A stretch of DNA of 64,000 nt from Marinimicrobium koreense (GTDB lineage Bacteria > Pseudomonadota > Gammaproteobacteria > Pseudomonadales > Cellvibrionaceae): positions 1 to 64,000 of the forward strand of contig NZ_RJUK01000001.1 in the NCBI RefSeq assembly GCF_003762925.1, written 5' to 3'. The notes below the pieces were generated by a model that was not told the DNA's origin, did no database searches, and saw only the letters and a program-made list of their open reading frames with translations. The position numbers were made by a program, and so were the translations under genes. This document shows, one piece after another, positions 1 to 8,515 of the stretch. The first letter of the stretch is position 1. Each line of letters opens with the position of its first letter.

Positions 1-44
1 GCTGTGCCCGTTCGCTCCGGGCGAACGGGTCAAGCTCTTAAATT

Positions 45-79
45 AAAACGCCCTGTCGGTAACCCGGCAGGGCGTTTTT
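45..79. terminator. Intrinsic terminator of an upstream gene
   Basis: A long stem (AAAACGCCCTG at 45-55 with CAGGGCGTTTT at 68-78, extended inward by CGG/CCG and one G-T pair to a 4-nt loop) is followed by a T run and preceded by an A run, so it could stop transcription from either side. It lies before the first complete gene, so it most likely ends a gene left of the window. A second perfect hairpin (9-bp arms CCCGTTCGC/GCGAACGGG) lies at 7-29. Confidence 0.8.
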
Positions 80-155
80 CTTGTGTGCCAGAAAAGTTCC
101 TCTCCGCTATACTGATCCCTACACTGATAAAACGTCTTTCAAGGCTGGAGTTTCT

Positions 156-1322
156 ATGCAATACGACGTTGTGGTGGTTGGTGGTGGTATTCAGGGGGTG
201 GGCGTGGCGCAGGCAGCGGTGGCTGCGGGCTACTCGGTTTTATTGCTGGAGAAGACCGCCTTGGCGGCCGCCACTTCCAGCGCCTCTTCAAAGCTGATCC
301 ACGGTGGACTTCGCTACCTGGAATCGGTCCAGTTTGGCTTGGTTCGCGAGAGCCTCAAGGAGCGCGCGCTGCTTCTCGAGCTAGCGCCGGAGCTGGTCAA
401 GCGCGTCGATATGCATATTCCGGTCTATCGCTCCTCGTCCCGTTCGTCCGGAAAGATCTCCATTGGCTTGTGGCTCTATCGGATACTGTCGGGCTTCGAT
501 GATGATTCGGAGTTTTCTCGCTTGCATCGGAGTCAGTGGTCGGCGCTGGATGGTTTGCGGACGGATGACCTGATGGCTGTGTTCCGATACCGGGAGGCGC
601 AAACCGATGACGCCGCTTTGACCCGGGCGGTCTGGGGCTCGGCTGAATCTCTGGGGGCGGAGTTGGCGATGCCGGCCGAGCTGATATCCGCCGAGTGCCA
701 CCCCGCAGGTTGTGAGGTTGTTTATCGACAGGGAGAAAAGGAGCTTTCCGTTGAAGCGGGGGTGCTGGTCAATTGCGCTGGGCCCTGGGGAACAGAGGTG
801 ATCGGCCGGGTGACGCCGGCCCTGACCGGGCCTGAGGTGGATCTGGTTCAGGGGGCCCACCTACTATTGCCCCCGAGCCTGAAACACCACTTCTATCTGG
901 AAGCTCCCGATGATCGGCGTGCGGTGTTTGCCTTGCCTTGGAACAACCGGTTATTGATCGGTACAACCGAAACGCTGCATAAAGGCGATCCAGCGAAAGC
1001 AGCCTGTACGCGCGAAGAGCAGGATTACCTGCTGCGGACACTTCAGCACTACTTCCCGTCACTGGATGTGTCGACGTCGAATGTAGAGTCCTTTGCCGGC
1101 TTGCGAGTGCTGCCCAAGGTGGAGGGTAGTGCGTTTGGTCGTTCCCGTGAGGTGCTTTTTCACGCTGACAATGAGGAGCAGCCTCGGTTGCTGTCAGTGA
1201 TGGGGGGCAAGCTGACCACGTACCGCGCAACGGCTGAGCAGGTGATCGAGCGGTTGGCCCCGAGCCTGCCACGCCGCCGTGCGATGGCAAGCACGCGTGA
1301 ACTGCCGCTTAATCCCGCTTGA
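156..1322 (+). CDS. GlpD-like FAD-dependent glycerol-3-phosphate dehydrogenase, short form
   Basis: This 388-residue flavoprotein belongs to the glycerol-3-phosphate dehydrogenase (GlpD/GlpA) family, which oxidises sn-glycerol-3-phosphate to dihydroxyacetone phosphate and passes electrons to quinone at the inner membrane. The N-terminal dinucleotide-binding motif (VVVVGGGIQGVG) and the family block SSKLIHGGLRYLE are clear. The start at 156 follows a GGAG-type ribosome site and puts the FAD motif directly at the N terminus; an earlier in-frame ATG at 81 lies inside the upstream terminator region. E. coli GlpD is about 500 residues, and this protein stops where the C-terminal cap domain would begin. 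The true substrate is therefore less certain. The 3' end overlaps the convergent DUF2971 gene by 14 bp. Confidence 0.8.
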   Translation: MQYDVVVVGGGIQGVGVAQAAVAAGYSVLLLEKTALAAATSSASSKLIHGGLRYLESVQFGLVRESLKERALLLELAPELVKRVDMHIPVYRSSSRSSGKISIGLWLYRILSGFDDDSEFSRLHRSQWSALDGLRTDDLMAVFRYREAQTDDAALTRAVWGSAESLGAELAMPAELISAECHPAGCEVVYRQGEKELSVEAGVLVNCAGPWGTEVIGRVTPALTGPEVDLVQGAHLLLPPSLKHHFYLEAPDDRRAVFALPWNNRLLIGTTETLHKGDPAKAACTREEQDYLLRTLQHYFPSLDVSTSNVESFAGLRVLPKVEGSAFGRSREVLFHADNEEQPRLLSVMGGKLTTYRATAEQVIERLAPSLPRRRAMASTRELPLNPA

Positions 1323-2214
1323 TTCGAGTAAACTCGATTTCGTATTTACCGGGAATGGGCGCGGCCTGGAACAGCTTGGCCTCGGGGTACTGCTCGCGCA
1401 GAATGCCCAGTAAACGCTGACGGGATTCGCGGGGCATAAAGGCGCCAAAATAAGCCGCTGACAGATCGTTTTTTTCAAACGGCCGGTCGTCGTACCACAG
1501 GCTGTCATCGGCCTCACGACTGCTGGCCTGGTCCGTCGCGTGATAAAAGATCCGCCACTCCTGCTCGGCTTCCGACATGGCGGGCTTGACCAGGAACTTG
1601 TCGGCAAAGCGGGATTGGGCGTTGACCTTTTCCTGGTGCAGAATCGCGTTGATCTGCTCCTTGAATGTGGTGATTTCCGGGCGGTTGAGACTGTATTCCA
1701 CCGGCTTGGGGTCTACCAGCGTTGTGTACTCTCCGCAGCGGAAGCGCAGCGCGACCCCGCGGTGACGATCCGCTAAATACTGCCAGGAGGGGAGATTCTC
1801 GACCTTGGCGCTGAAGCAGCAAATACGCAGCTCGCGGGTAAACTTGCGCCAGTCGGCCATGAGTTCTTCAATGGCGATCTGGCGTTGGTCGACCATCCTG
1901 GACATGAGCTCTTTGAGCACGTCTTCGGCTTCCTCCGGGGATGCGAAACGCTCCTCGTCCCGCCAGCGTCGAATCACGGTGGCCAGTGGTGAGTTGCTCT
2001 TAGGCGTCTCACGGGAAAAAATCATGCTCGTGGCACTGCGAATCACCCCATCGAGAAGCGTCAGCGGATCGAATGACAATGGCGTCTGGTGTGTCAGCTC
2101 GAAAGGGTCTGCCAATAAGTGAGGCGCGCTCCACCGAAGGCGCTGGGAGCTGAGAATCTGCTCGGCGGTTTGAGCGGAGCAGAATTTCGCCAAGGTGTCA
2201 GGGTATTCGGCCAC
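1309..2214 (-). CDS. DUF2971 family protein
   Basis: The 301-residue product fits DUF2971, a family of unknown biochemical role that turns up in both core and defence-island settings. Typical marks are RLRWSAPHLLADPFE near the N terminus (the family's 'ND/ADPFE' motif) and CFSAKVENLPSWQYLADRH in the middle, the usual 'CFS...W..YA..H.G' block. I chose a GTG start at 2214 because AAGGAA lies at the right distance before it. An upstream ATG at 2304 would add 30 residues but has no clear ribosome site. The gene stands alone, convergent with the GlpD-like gene and divergent from pyrB, and nothing nearby suggests its function. Confidence 0.65.
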   Translation of the reverse strand: MAEYPDTLAKFCSAQTAEQILSSQRLRWSAPHLLADPFELTHQTPLSFDPLTLLDGVIRSATSMIFSRETPKSNSPLATVIRRWRDEERFASPEEAEDVLKELMSRMVDQRQIAIEELMADWRKFTRELRICCFSAKVENLPSWQYLADRHRGVALRFRCGEYTTLVDPKPVEYSLNRPEITTFKEQINAILHQEKVNAQSRFADKFLVKPAMSEAEQEWRIFYHATDQASSREADDSLWYDDRPFEKNDLSAAYFGAFMPRESRQRLLGILREQYPEAKLFQAAPIPGKYEIEFTRIKRD

Positions 2215-2370
2215 AGAGGTTCCTTTGTTCTCGAAGTCATGGTGTGCAGGCGGAGTATAACCAAAATCCCGCCGTCTGATCAGGTTATCGGCCAATTCCC
2301 CCATTTTTGAATGGCTCAGGAGGCGCTATACTGAGCGGCAGCTTCAATCTACCGCTTAAAGGATCCGCCC

Positions 2371-3387
2371 GTGAATTTTACCGGTTCGCATATTCTCTCC
2401 ATCCAGCAGTTCGACCGTTCCGATATTGAGCGCATCTTCACCGTGGCCGATGCCATGGCCCCCTACGCCTTGAGACGCCGGGTGACCCGTGTTCTGGAGG
2501 GTGCCATTCTGGGCAATATGTTCTTTGAGCCCAGTACCCGTACCCGGATAAGCTTTGGTAGCGCATTCAATCTGCTGGGCGGCGAGGTGCGTGAAACCAC
2601 CGGCATCGAAACCTCGGCGCTTGCCAAGGGCGAGTCGTTGTACGACACGGCGCGCGTGCTCTCCGGCTTCAGTGATGTGATCTGCATGCGCCACCCTCAG
2701 TCGGGATCGGTGGCGGAGTTTGCCGAGGCAAGCCGGGTACCAGTACTCAACGGTGGGGATGGCGCCAACGAACACCCGAGTCAGGCGCTACTCGATTTAT
2801 ACACAATCCGTAAGGAAATGGAGTCTCGTGGGCGGGGCGTGGACGGACTGCGAATCGCGATGATCGGCGACCTCAAGTACGGTCGGACGGTGCACTCCCT
2901 GTGCAAACTGCTGTGCCTGTACAAAGGTGTCCACGTGACTCTGGTGTCTCCGCGTGAGCTGGCGATGCCCGAAGCGATAGTCGAGCAACTGCGTGAGTCG
3001 GGACACTCGGTGACGGTTACGGAAGATCTGCCCAGCAGTATTGCCAGTGTCGATATCGCCTATTCCACCCGGATTCAGGAAGAGCGGTTTGACACGAAGG
3101 AAGAAGCCGACCTCTACCGGGGACGCTTTCGGTTGAATCAGGCCATTTATACTCAGTATTGCGAGCCAAATACCGTCATCATGCATCCCCTGCCGAGAGA
3201 CTCCCGGCAGGAGGCCAACGAGTTGGATAACGACCTGAATCAGAACCCCAATCTGGCCATATTCCGCCAGGCGGACAACGGAGTGGTGGTGCGTATGGCT
3301 CTGTTTGCCCTGGTCCTGGATGTGGTTGACCAAGTGGATCTGCACGCTCGGGAGGTCAACTGGTTCAACTCCCTGCGTCGGCCCTGA
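2371..3387 (+). CDS. pyrB: Aspartate carbamoyltransferase
   Basis: PyrB condenses carbamoyl phosphate and L-aspartate to N-carbamoyl-L-aspartate, the first committed step of pyrimidine synthesis, in the cytoplasm. At 338 residues it is of normal length. The carbamoyl-phosphate loop STRTR (residues 55-59), the flexible-loop lysine in SALAKGES (Lys86), HPSQALLDLYT (135-145) and HPLPR (272-276) are all present. The start is GTG with AAAGGA before it. No pyrI regulatory-chain gene and no pyrC-like partner is adjacent, so it is either an unregulated trimer or partnered by a subunit encoded elsewhere. Confidence 0.95.
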   Translation: MNFTGSHILSIQQFDRSDIERIFTVADAMAPYALRRRVTRVLEGAILGNMFFEPSTRTRISFGSAFNLLGGEVRETTGIETSALAKGESLYDTARVLSGFSDVICMRHPQSGSVAEFAEASRVPVLNGGDGANEHPSQALLDLYTIRKEMESRGRGVDGLRIAMIGDLKYGRTVHSLCKLLCLYKGVHVTLVSPRELAMPEAIVEQLRESGHSVTVTEDLPSSIASVDIAYSTRIQEERFDTKEEADLYRGRFRLNQAIYTQYCEPNTVIMHPLPRDSRQEANELDNDLNQNPNLAIFRQADNGVVVRMALFALVLDVVDQVDLHAREVNWFNSLRRP

Positions 3388-3398
3388 TCGGCGGGGCT

Positions 3399-4682
3399 TC
3401 AGTCCAGCAGCATTTGCACTTTGGTGCGCAGCTCGGCGGCGCTGAACGGACGTTTCAGCCAGCCCACCGGGCTCTGCCCCTCAAGATCTGACAGAAGGTT
3501 GGGCCGCTCGGGATCATCGGACACCACCAGTATCGGGGTGGACGCTGACTTGCTGCTCCGGGCCAGAAGCCGAAACAGGCTGTGGTCTTCGGCAAAGGCG
3601 CTCTCTCCGTCGCTGATGATGACGTCGGGCAGCACATCGCTGGCGATTTCCAGGCACTCTTCGGCGGTATCGGTGGTCAGGATGTTGCAGTGTTGCTGTA
3701 GCGGTTCACTGATCTCGCGGGTCTGGTCGCCCCCCTGAGCCACGATCAGCACGGTTTTGTGGGTGGCGACTTCTTCGATCAGTGCCGAGTCGCGTCCCTT
3801 GTGTTTGACCCGGTACAGGGCGCGATCGGCGCACTTGATGACCTCCTCCAGCGTATGCCCCATCGAATGATGACAAGTCGCCCCACCGATACTGACGGTG
3901 ACGCAGTCACCGACCGGTGAGTGCCGGTGCTCCAGGGACAGCTCCCGCACGGCCCGATTGATGCACTGGCCAATATGGCGGGCGCCCGCCAGGTCGGTTT
4001 CCGGGAGTAGGGCGATGAATTCCTCACCCCCGTAGCGGCCCAGCAAATCGGAGGGGCGCTGCAGACACCCTTTTATCGCTTGCGTGATCTGCTTGAGACA
4101 GCGGTCGCCCGCCGGGTGGCCGTAGTGATCGTTGTAGGGCTTGAAGTGGTCGACATCGATCATCAGTACGCTGGTGGGGGTCTGATGACGCACCGCGAGT
4201 CGCCAGTGTTGGTTGGCCTGATCGTTGAACGTCCGGCGGTTGAGAATCTGGGTAAGACTGTCGAGTTGGCTGAGAGCTTCCAACTCCGCATTCAACTGGT
4301 TGAGCTGGTCGCGCATCTCGGCAATCCGGGCCATGGCCCGGATCTTGGCCTTGATGATCACGGGGCTGACCGGTTTGATCAGGTAGTCGTCGCCACCGGC
4401 CTCAATCCCTTCGCGATAGCTTTCGTCCTCGTTCTTCCCGGTCACGAAGATGATCGGCACCCAGTGTCCGCCGAGCCACTCCCGGATCAGGCGCGTGGTT
4501 TCAAAGCCGTTCAGGCCGGGCATCTCCACATCCATGATGATCAGATCGACCGGCGTGTCTTCCAGCAGCTGCAACGCTTCTTCTCCGCTGCGGGCAATGA
4601 GTGGCGTGTGGCCTGCCTCGCTGATGTACTGGGACATGGCGTGGCGCAAGGTGGCGCTGTCTTCGACCAGCAAAATCTTCAT
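3399..4682 (-). CDS. Response regulator diguanylate cyclase (REC-GGDEF-REC)
   Basis: A cytoplasmic 427-residue signalling protein that should make cyclic di-GMP when phosphorylated. The N-terminal receiver (1-120) has the acidic pair Glu7/Asp8, phospho-acceptor Asp51 in MDVEMPG, Thr81 and Lys103. After a short coiled linker the GGDEF domain (about 138-300) carries GGEEF at 218-222 and the product-inhibition site RPSD at 209-212, so the enzyme looks active and feedback-inhibited. The last 120 residues form a second receiver-like fold, with VLIVAQG at its start, Asp358 and KRPF near the end, lacking the normal acidic pair. No histidine kinase is adjacent. It converges on pyrB with an 11-bp gap. 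Confidence 0.88.
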   Translation of the reverse strand: MKILLVEDSATLRHAMSQYISEAGHTPLIARSGEEALQLLEDTPVDLIIMDVEMPGLNGFETTRLIREWLGGHWVPIIFVTGKNEDESYREGIEAGGDDYLIKPVSPVIIKAKIRAMARIAEMRDQLNQLNAELEALSQLDSLTQILNRRTFNDQANQHWRLAVRHQTPTSVLMIDVDHFKPYNDHYGHPAGDRCLKQITQAIKGCLQRPSDLLGRYGGEEFIALLPETDLAGARHIGQCINRAVRELSLEHRHSPVGDCVTVSIGGATCHHSMGHTLEEVIKCADRALYRVKHKGRDSALIEEVATHKTVLIVAQGGDQTREISEPLQQHCNILTTDTAEECLEIASDVLPDVIISDGESAFAEDHSLFRLLARSSKSASTPILVVSDDPERPNLLSDLEGQSPVGWLKRPFSAAELRTKVQMLLD

Positions 4683-4908
4683 GAGCTGACGACTATCTCG
4701 CTTGTTATTGTTGAATGGACTTTTATGATCCTCTGTCCCGGGAATAAGTTTACGGGTTTACGGCTTCAGGGTCGATCGCCTTCGGTGGGAATTTCGATCT
4801 GGATCACGGCCCGGAACTGGCTTTTTCGCGGGGTTTTCGGTATGTTGTGCGACCATTTTCCCCGTAGCCGTTCCGGCCCTGATTTAACCTGACTCCTACA
4901 GACTGCCT

Positions 4909-6063
4909 GTGATGACCGAGTTCGACGATATTCGTCCCTATGATGATCATGAAGTTCGCCCCACCCTGGAGCGATTACTGACCAACCCTGAATTGGCAGA
5001 CGCCGTAGCGCGTCTCAAGTTCCCTCGGGCGGCCGGTCCCCTGGGCTGGTTGTTGCGCCCGTTGGTGCAGAAAGCCATGCGCCGGCAGATGCGCGGTGTG
5101 GACACCGTTCTGGGCTTTCAGGAGGTGGTCAAGGGCTACATGCAGCGGATGATTGCCGATACCACCACCGAGCTCACCACCTCGGGGCTGGACCGACTGG
5201 ACCCGAACGGCGCCTACCTGTTCGTCAGCAACCACCGGGATATCGCCATGGACCCGGCGTTTGTGAATTGGACCCTGTACCACGGCGGCTTCAATACCCT
5301 GCGCATCGCCATTGGTGACAACCTGCTCACCAAGGACTATGTGTCGGATCTGATGCGGCTTAACAAGAGCTTCATCGTGAATCGTTCGGCGCGCGCACCG
5401 CGGGAGAAGCTCAAGGCTGCGAAGAAACTGTCCGCCTACATTCATCACTCAATTGCCGAAGATCACGCCAATATCTGGATCGCCCAGCGCGAGGGGCGGG
5501 CCAAAGACGGCAAGGACAAGACCAACTCGGCGGTCGTGGGCATGTTCAGCCTCAGTCGACCCAAGAGCCAGCCCTTTGCCGAATACGTCCGCGAACTGAA
5601 GATCGTCCCGGTCTCCATTTCCTACGAGTGGGATCCCTGTGATGCCGCCAAGGCTCGTGAGCTGCATCAGCAGCGCACCAGTGGTGGCTACCAGAAGGCC
5701 GAGCACGAAGATGTGAAAAGCATCGCCATGGGCATTGCCGGCCAGAAAGGGCATGTGCATGTCGCTTTTGGGGACGTGCTCGACGGAGACTACGAGGATA
5801 CCGACGCGGTGGTGGCGGAGATCGATCGGCAGATTCTGGACAACTACGTTCTCCATGCGACCAACTGTCTGGCCTGGGAGCGCCTGAATGGCGACTTGCC
5901 GGACATGGAGTACGGATATCCGCCCAAAACCTTCTCCCCGGAGGACTTGGGAGAAGTGCGTCAGCGGTTTGAGTTGCATCTGGCCAATATCCCGGCGGAT
6001 CATCGCGCCTTGGTCTTGGACATGTACGCCAATCCGGTCGCGGCCAAGCTCGACCGGCGCTGA
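4909..6063 (+). CDS. 1-acylglycerol-3-phosphate acyltransferase-like protein (PlsC superfamily)
   Basis: The 384-residue protein belongs to the glycerolipid acyltransferase superfamily, which moves acyl groups from acyl-ACP or acyl-CoA to lysophospholipids at the inner membrane. SNHRDIAMDPAF (around residue 110) stands in for the NHXXXXD catalytic motif, and IAQREGRAKDG for the EGTRS substrate motif. The catalytic spacing is His-X5-Asp rather than His-X4-Asp. There is no clear membrane helix. Start is GTG at 4909 or ATG at 4912; neither has a strong ribosome site. dinG follows after 2 bp, so they share a transcript. Substrate is not predictable from sequence. Confidence 0.75.
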   Translation: MMTEFDDIRPYDDHEVRPTLERLLTNPELADAVARLKFPRAAGPLGWLLRPLVQKAMRRQMRGVDTVLGFQEVVKGYMQRMIADTTTELTTSGLDRLDPNGAYLFVSNHRDIAMDPAFVNWTLYHGGFNTLRIAIGDNLLTKDYVSDLMRLNKSFIVNRSARAPREKLKAAKKLSAYIHHSIAEDHANIWIAQREGRAKDGKDKTNSAVVGMFSLSRPKSQPFAEYVRELKIVPVSISYEWDPCDAAKARELHQQRTSGGYQKAEHEDVKSIAMGIAGQKGHVHVAFGDVLDGDYEDTDAVVAEIDRQILDNYVLHATNCLAWERLNGDLPDMEYGYPPKTFSPEDLGEVRQRFELHLANIPADHRALVLDMYANPVAAKLDRR

Positions 6064-6065
6064 GT

Positions 6066-8189
6066 ATGCTCACCGACGCGGTCAAACTACAGATTCAGAC
6101 GGCCTACCGCCAGTTCCTCCAGAACCGGGAGCTGAACGCGCGCTACGGCCAGAAGCTGATGATCGCCGAAATCGCCCGTACCCTCGGTGGTATTGAGCTG
6201 AATGATGAGGGCGAGCGCGAAAGCCGGGGGCATGTCTGTGTGATCGAGGCCGGCACCGGCACCGGGAAGACGGTGGGCTACCTGTTGCCGGCATTGATCA
6301 TCGCCAAGGCGCTGGGAAAAAAACTTGTGGTTTCTACCGCAACGGTGGCGCTACAGGAGCAGGTGGTGAACAAAGACCTGCCGGAGCTCAAGCGTCACAG
6401 TGAGCTGTCGTTCAGCTTCACCCTGGCCAAGGGGCGCGGGCGCTATGTGTGCCTGAGCAAGCTCGATAATCTCCTCAGCACCATCCACGAAGGCCTGGAC
6501 CCGACCCGTCCGCTGTATGAAGACGAGCTGCCCGCCGTGGATGAGCGGGCGGTCAAAATCTATGACTCCATGGTCGATGCCCTGGCGCAAAACCGCTGGG
6601 ACGGCGAGCGCGACAGCTGGCCCGACGGTATCGAGCAGGAGGATTGGCAGCGGGTGACCACCGACCACCGCCAGTGTACCGGCCGTCGCTGCTCGAACGT
6701 GTCGGTGTGCAGTTTTTTCCGGGCCCGGGAGGCGCTGCACACCGCCGACTGTATCGTCACCAATCACGATCTGGTACTGGCCGATCTGGCGCTCGGCGGC
6801 GGGGCCATTCTGCCCAGCCCCGAAGACAGCATTTACGTGTTTGACGAAGGCCACCAATTGCCCACCAAGGCGCTGAATCACTTTGCCCATCACAGCCGTG
6901 TGGTCAGCACCGTGCGCTGGCTGGATCAGTGCAACAAGGCGCTGGGAACCATGCTGGGCCACATCAGTGGCGCGGGCAATGTCGACCGCTTTGCCGAACA
7001 ATTGCCGGCGGCCCTGATGGACTGCAAGCAGCGGCTGGAGCAACTGCACCCGGCCCTGGATGCGCTGGCGCAGGAAGTGGCCCTGGACGACCGACAGAGT
7101 CACTATCGATTCCCCGGGGGGCAGTTGCCGGAGTCGCTGGTGTTGCCCTCGGTCGAGCTGCACCGGGGCTTTGACCGGCTGTCGGACCTGCTCGATAAAA
7201 TGGTCGCGGAAGTCAGTGAAGCCATGGAAGATGCCCACTGCCCGGTGCCCAAAGTGGACCTCGAACAGCACTATCCGGCGCTCGGGGCCTGGCAGGCCCG
7301 GGCCGAGGCCAACCGGGAGCTCTGGTTCAGCTACGCCACTCCGGACGACAAAGACGAGGTGCCGCGGGCGCGCTGGTTGACCCCCGTGGATGCGGGAGCC
7401 AGCATTGATATTGAGGTCTGTTCCAGTCCCATTCTGGCCGCGGGTACCCTGGCGAAAAGCCTGTGGTACCGCTGCTGCGGCGCGGTGGTCACCTCGGCGA
7501 CACTGGCGGCTCTGGGGCGGTTTGACCGGTTCCAGATGCGCGCCGGTACCCCCAAGGATAGCCATTACGCGCAGATGCCCAGCCCGTTCGATTTCTCCCA
7601 GGCGAGCCTGGAAGTGCCGGCCTGGGCGGTAGAGGCGGGTGACGCCCTGCGGCACACCGAATCCTTGATCACCGGGCTTCCCGATCTGCTTGACCCGGGT
7701 GAGGGCAGTCTGGTCCTGTTTTCCTCCCGTCGACAGATGCTCGATGTATACGACCAGTTGCCTGATGAGTGGCGCGAGCGCATTCTGGTCCAGGGTGACA
7801 AGTCCAAGCAGGCCATGCTCGATACCCACCGGGAGCGGATCGACGCGGGGCAGGGCAGCGTGCTGTTTGGTCTGGCGAGCTTTGCCGAGGGGGTGGACCT
7901 GCCGGGCGACTACTGCCGGCACGTGGTGATTGCCAAGCTGCCCTTTTCCGTGCCGGATGATCCCATCGAAGCGGCGCTGGCCGAGTGGGTGGAGGCCCGG
8001 GGCGGCAATGCCTTTATGGAGATCACCGTGCCGGACGCCTCGCTGCGCCTGATTCAGGCCTGTGGCCGTCTGCTGCGCAATGAGAGCGACAGCGGCACGA
8101 TCACGCTGCTGGACCGGCGCGTGGTCACCAAGCGCTATGGCAAGGCGCTGCTCAATTCATTACCGCCTTTCAAGCGAGTGATTGCATGA
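6066..8189 (+). CDS. dinG: ATP-dependent DNA helicase DinG
   Basis: DinG is a 5'-3' superfamily 2 helicase of the XPD/FANCJ group that unwinds R-loops, D-loops and replication-blocking structures. At 707 residues it matches the E. coli length. Walker A is EAGTGTGKT (61-69). The four iron-sulfur cysteines are Cys129, Cys204, Cys209 and Cys215, and the DEGH box is at 260-263. The C-terminal half carries LFGLASFAEGVDLPG and RLIQACGRLLRNE, the motif V/VI region. It is packed between the acyltransferase gene (2-bp gap) and yqcC (4-bp ATGA overlap). I see no LexA box just upstream, so SOS control would have to act at the operon promoter. Confidence 0.93.
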   Translation: MLTDAVKLQIQTAYRQFLQNRELNARYGQKLMIAEIARTLGGIELNDEGERESRGHVCVIEAGTGTGKTVGYLLPALIIAKALGKKLVVSTATVALQEQVVNKDLPELKRHSELSFSFTLAKGRGRYVCLSKLDNLLSTIHEGLDPTRPLYEDELPAVDERAVKIYDSMVDALAQNRWDGERDSWPDGIEQEDWQRVTTDHRQCTGRRCSNVSVCSFFRAREALHTADCIVTNHDLVLADLALGGGAILPSPEDSIYVFDEGHQLPTKALNHFAHHSRVVSTVRWLDQCNKALGTMLGHISGAGNVDRFAEQLPAALMDCKQRLEQLHPALDALAQEVALDDRQSHYRFPGGQLPESLVLPSVELHRGFDRLSDLLDKMVAEVSEAMEDAHCPVPKVDLEQHYPALGAWQARAEANRELWFSYATPDDKDEVPRARWLTPVDAGASIDIEVCSSPILAAGTLAKSLWYRCCGAVVTSATLAALGRFDRFQMRAGTPKDSHYAQMPSPFDFSQASLEVPAWAVEAGDALRHTESLITGLPDLLDPGEGSLVLFSSRRQMLDVYDQLPDEWRERILVQGDKSKQAMLDTHRERIDAGQGSVLFGLASFAEGVDLPGDYCRHVVIAKLPFSVPDDPIEAALAEWVEARGGNAFMEITVPDASLRLIQACGRLLRNESDSGTITLLDRRVVTKRYGKALLNSLPPFKRVIA

Positions 8190-8515
8190 CCGATATTCAC
8201 AGAGAGTTGGCCGAAACCCTGTTTGAGCTTGAGCGCGAGTTGCGCGCGCTCGCCCTGTGGGATGAAACGCCGCCAACCCCCGAAGCCCTGGCCAGCACCC
8301 AGCCGTTCGCGGTGGATACGCTGGAGTTGTATCAGTGGCTGCAGTTCGTGTTCATTCCCAGGCTTTATAGGCTGGTGGAGCACCGGATGGAGCTGCCGGC
8401 GAGCTGTTCAGTCTCGCCCATGGCGGAGGAGTATTTCCGGCCTCGCCCGGAAAGCGGCGAGGCCGTGATTGCGGTGTTGGAGCGGATCGATATCCTGGTT
8501 ACATCTGCTCCATAA
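8186..8515 (+). CDS. yqcC: YqcC family protein (DUF446)
   Basis: A small 109-residue all-helical protein of the YqcC/DUF446 family, whose role is unknown. The family pattern is seen in [15 protein letters not shown] near the N terminus and in the block from [14 protein letters not shown] onward. It starts inside dinG through an ATGA overlap, so it is translationally coupled to the helicase. The last 17 bp overlap the convergent end of argS. In many gammaproteobacteria yqcC sits beside truC; here it follows dinG, so the neighbourhood does not clarify its job. Confidence 0.8.
   Translation: MTDIHRELAETLFELERELRALALWDETPPTPEALASTQPFAVDTLELYQWLQFVFIPRLYRLVEHRMELPASCSVSPMAEEYFRPRPESGEAVIAVLERIDILVTSAP

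Noticed and set aside
6351-7922. 523-codon open frame antisense to dinG
   Set aside because: It mirrors the codon pattern of dinG, has no recognisable domain and no ribosome site. The same reasoning rejects long antisense frames at 13861-15288, 25711-27198, 28308-29477, 44798-46222 and 55226-56635.
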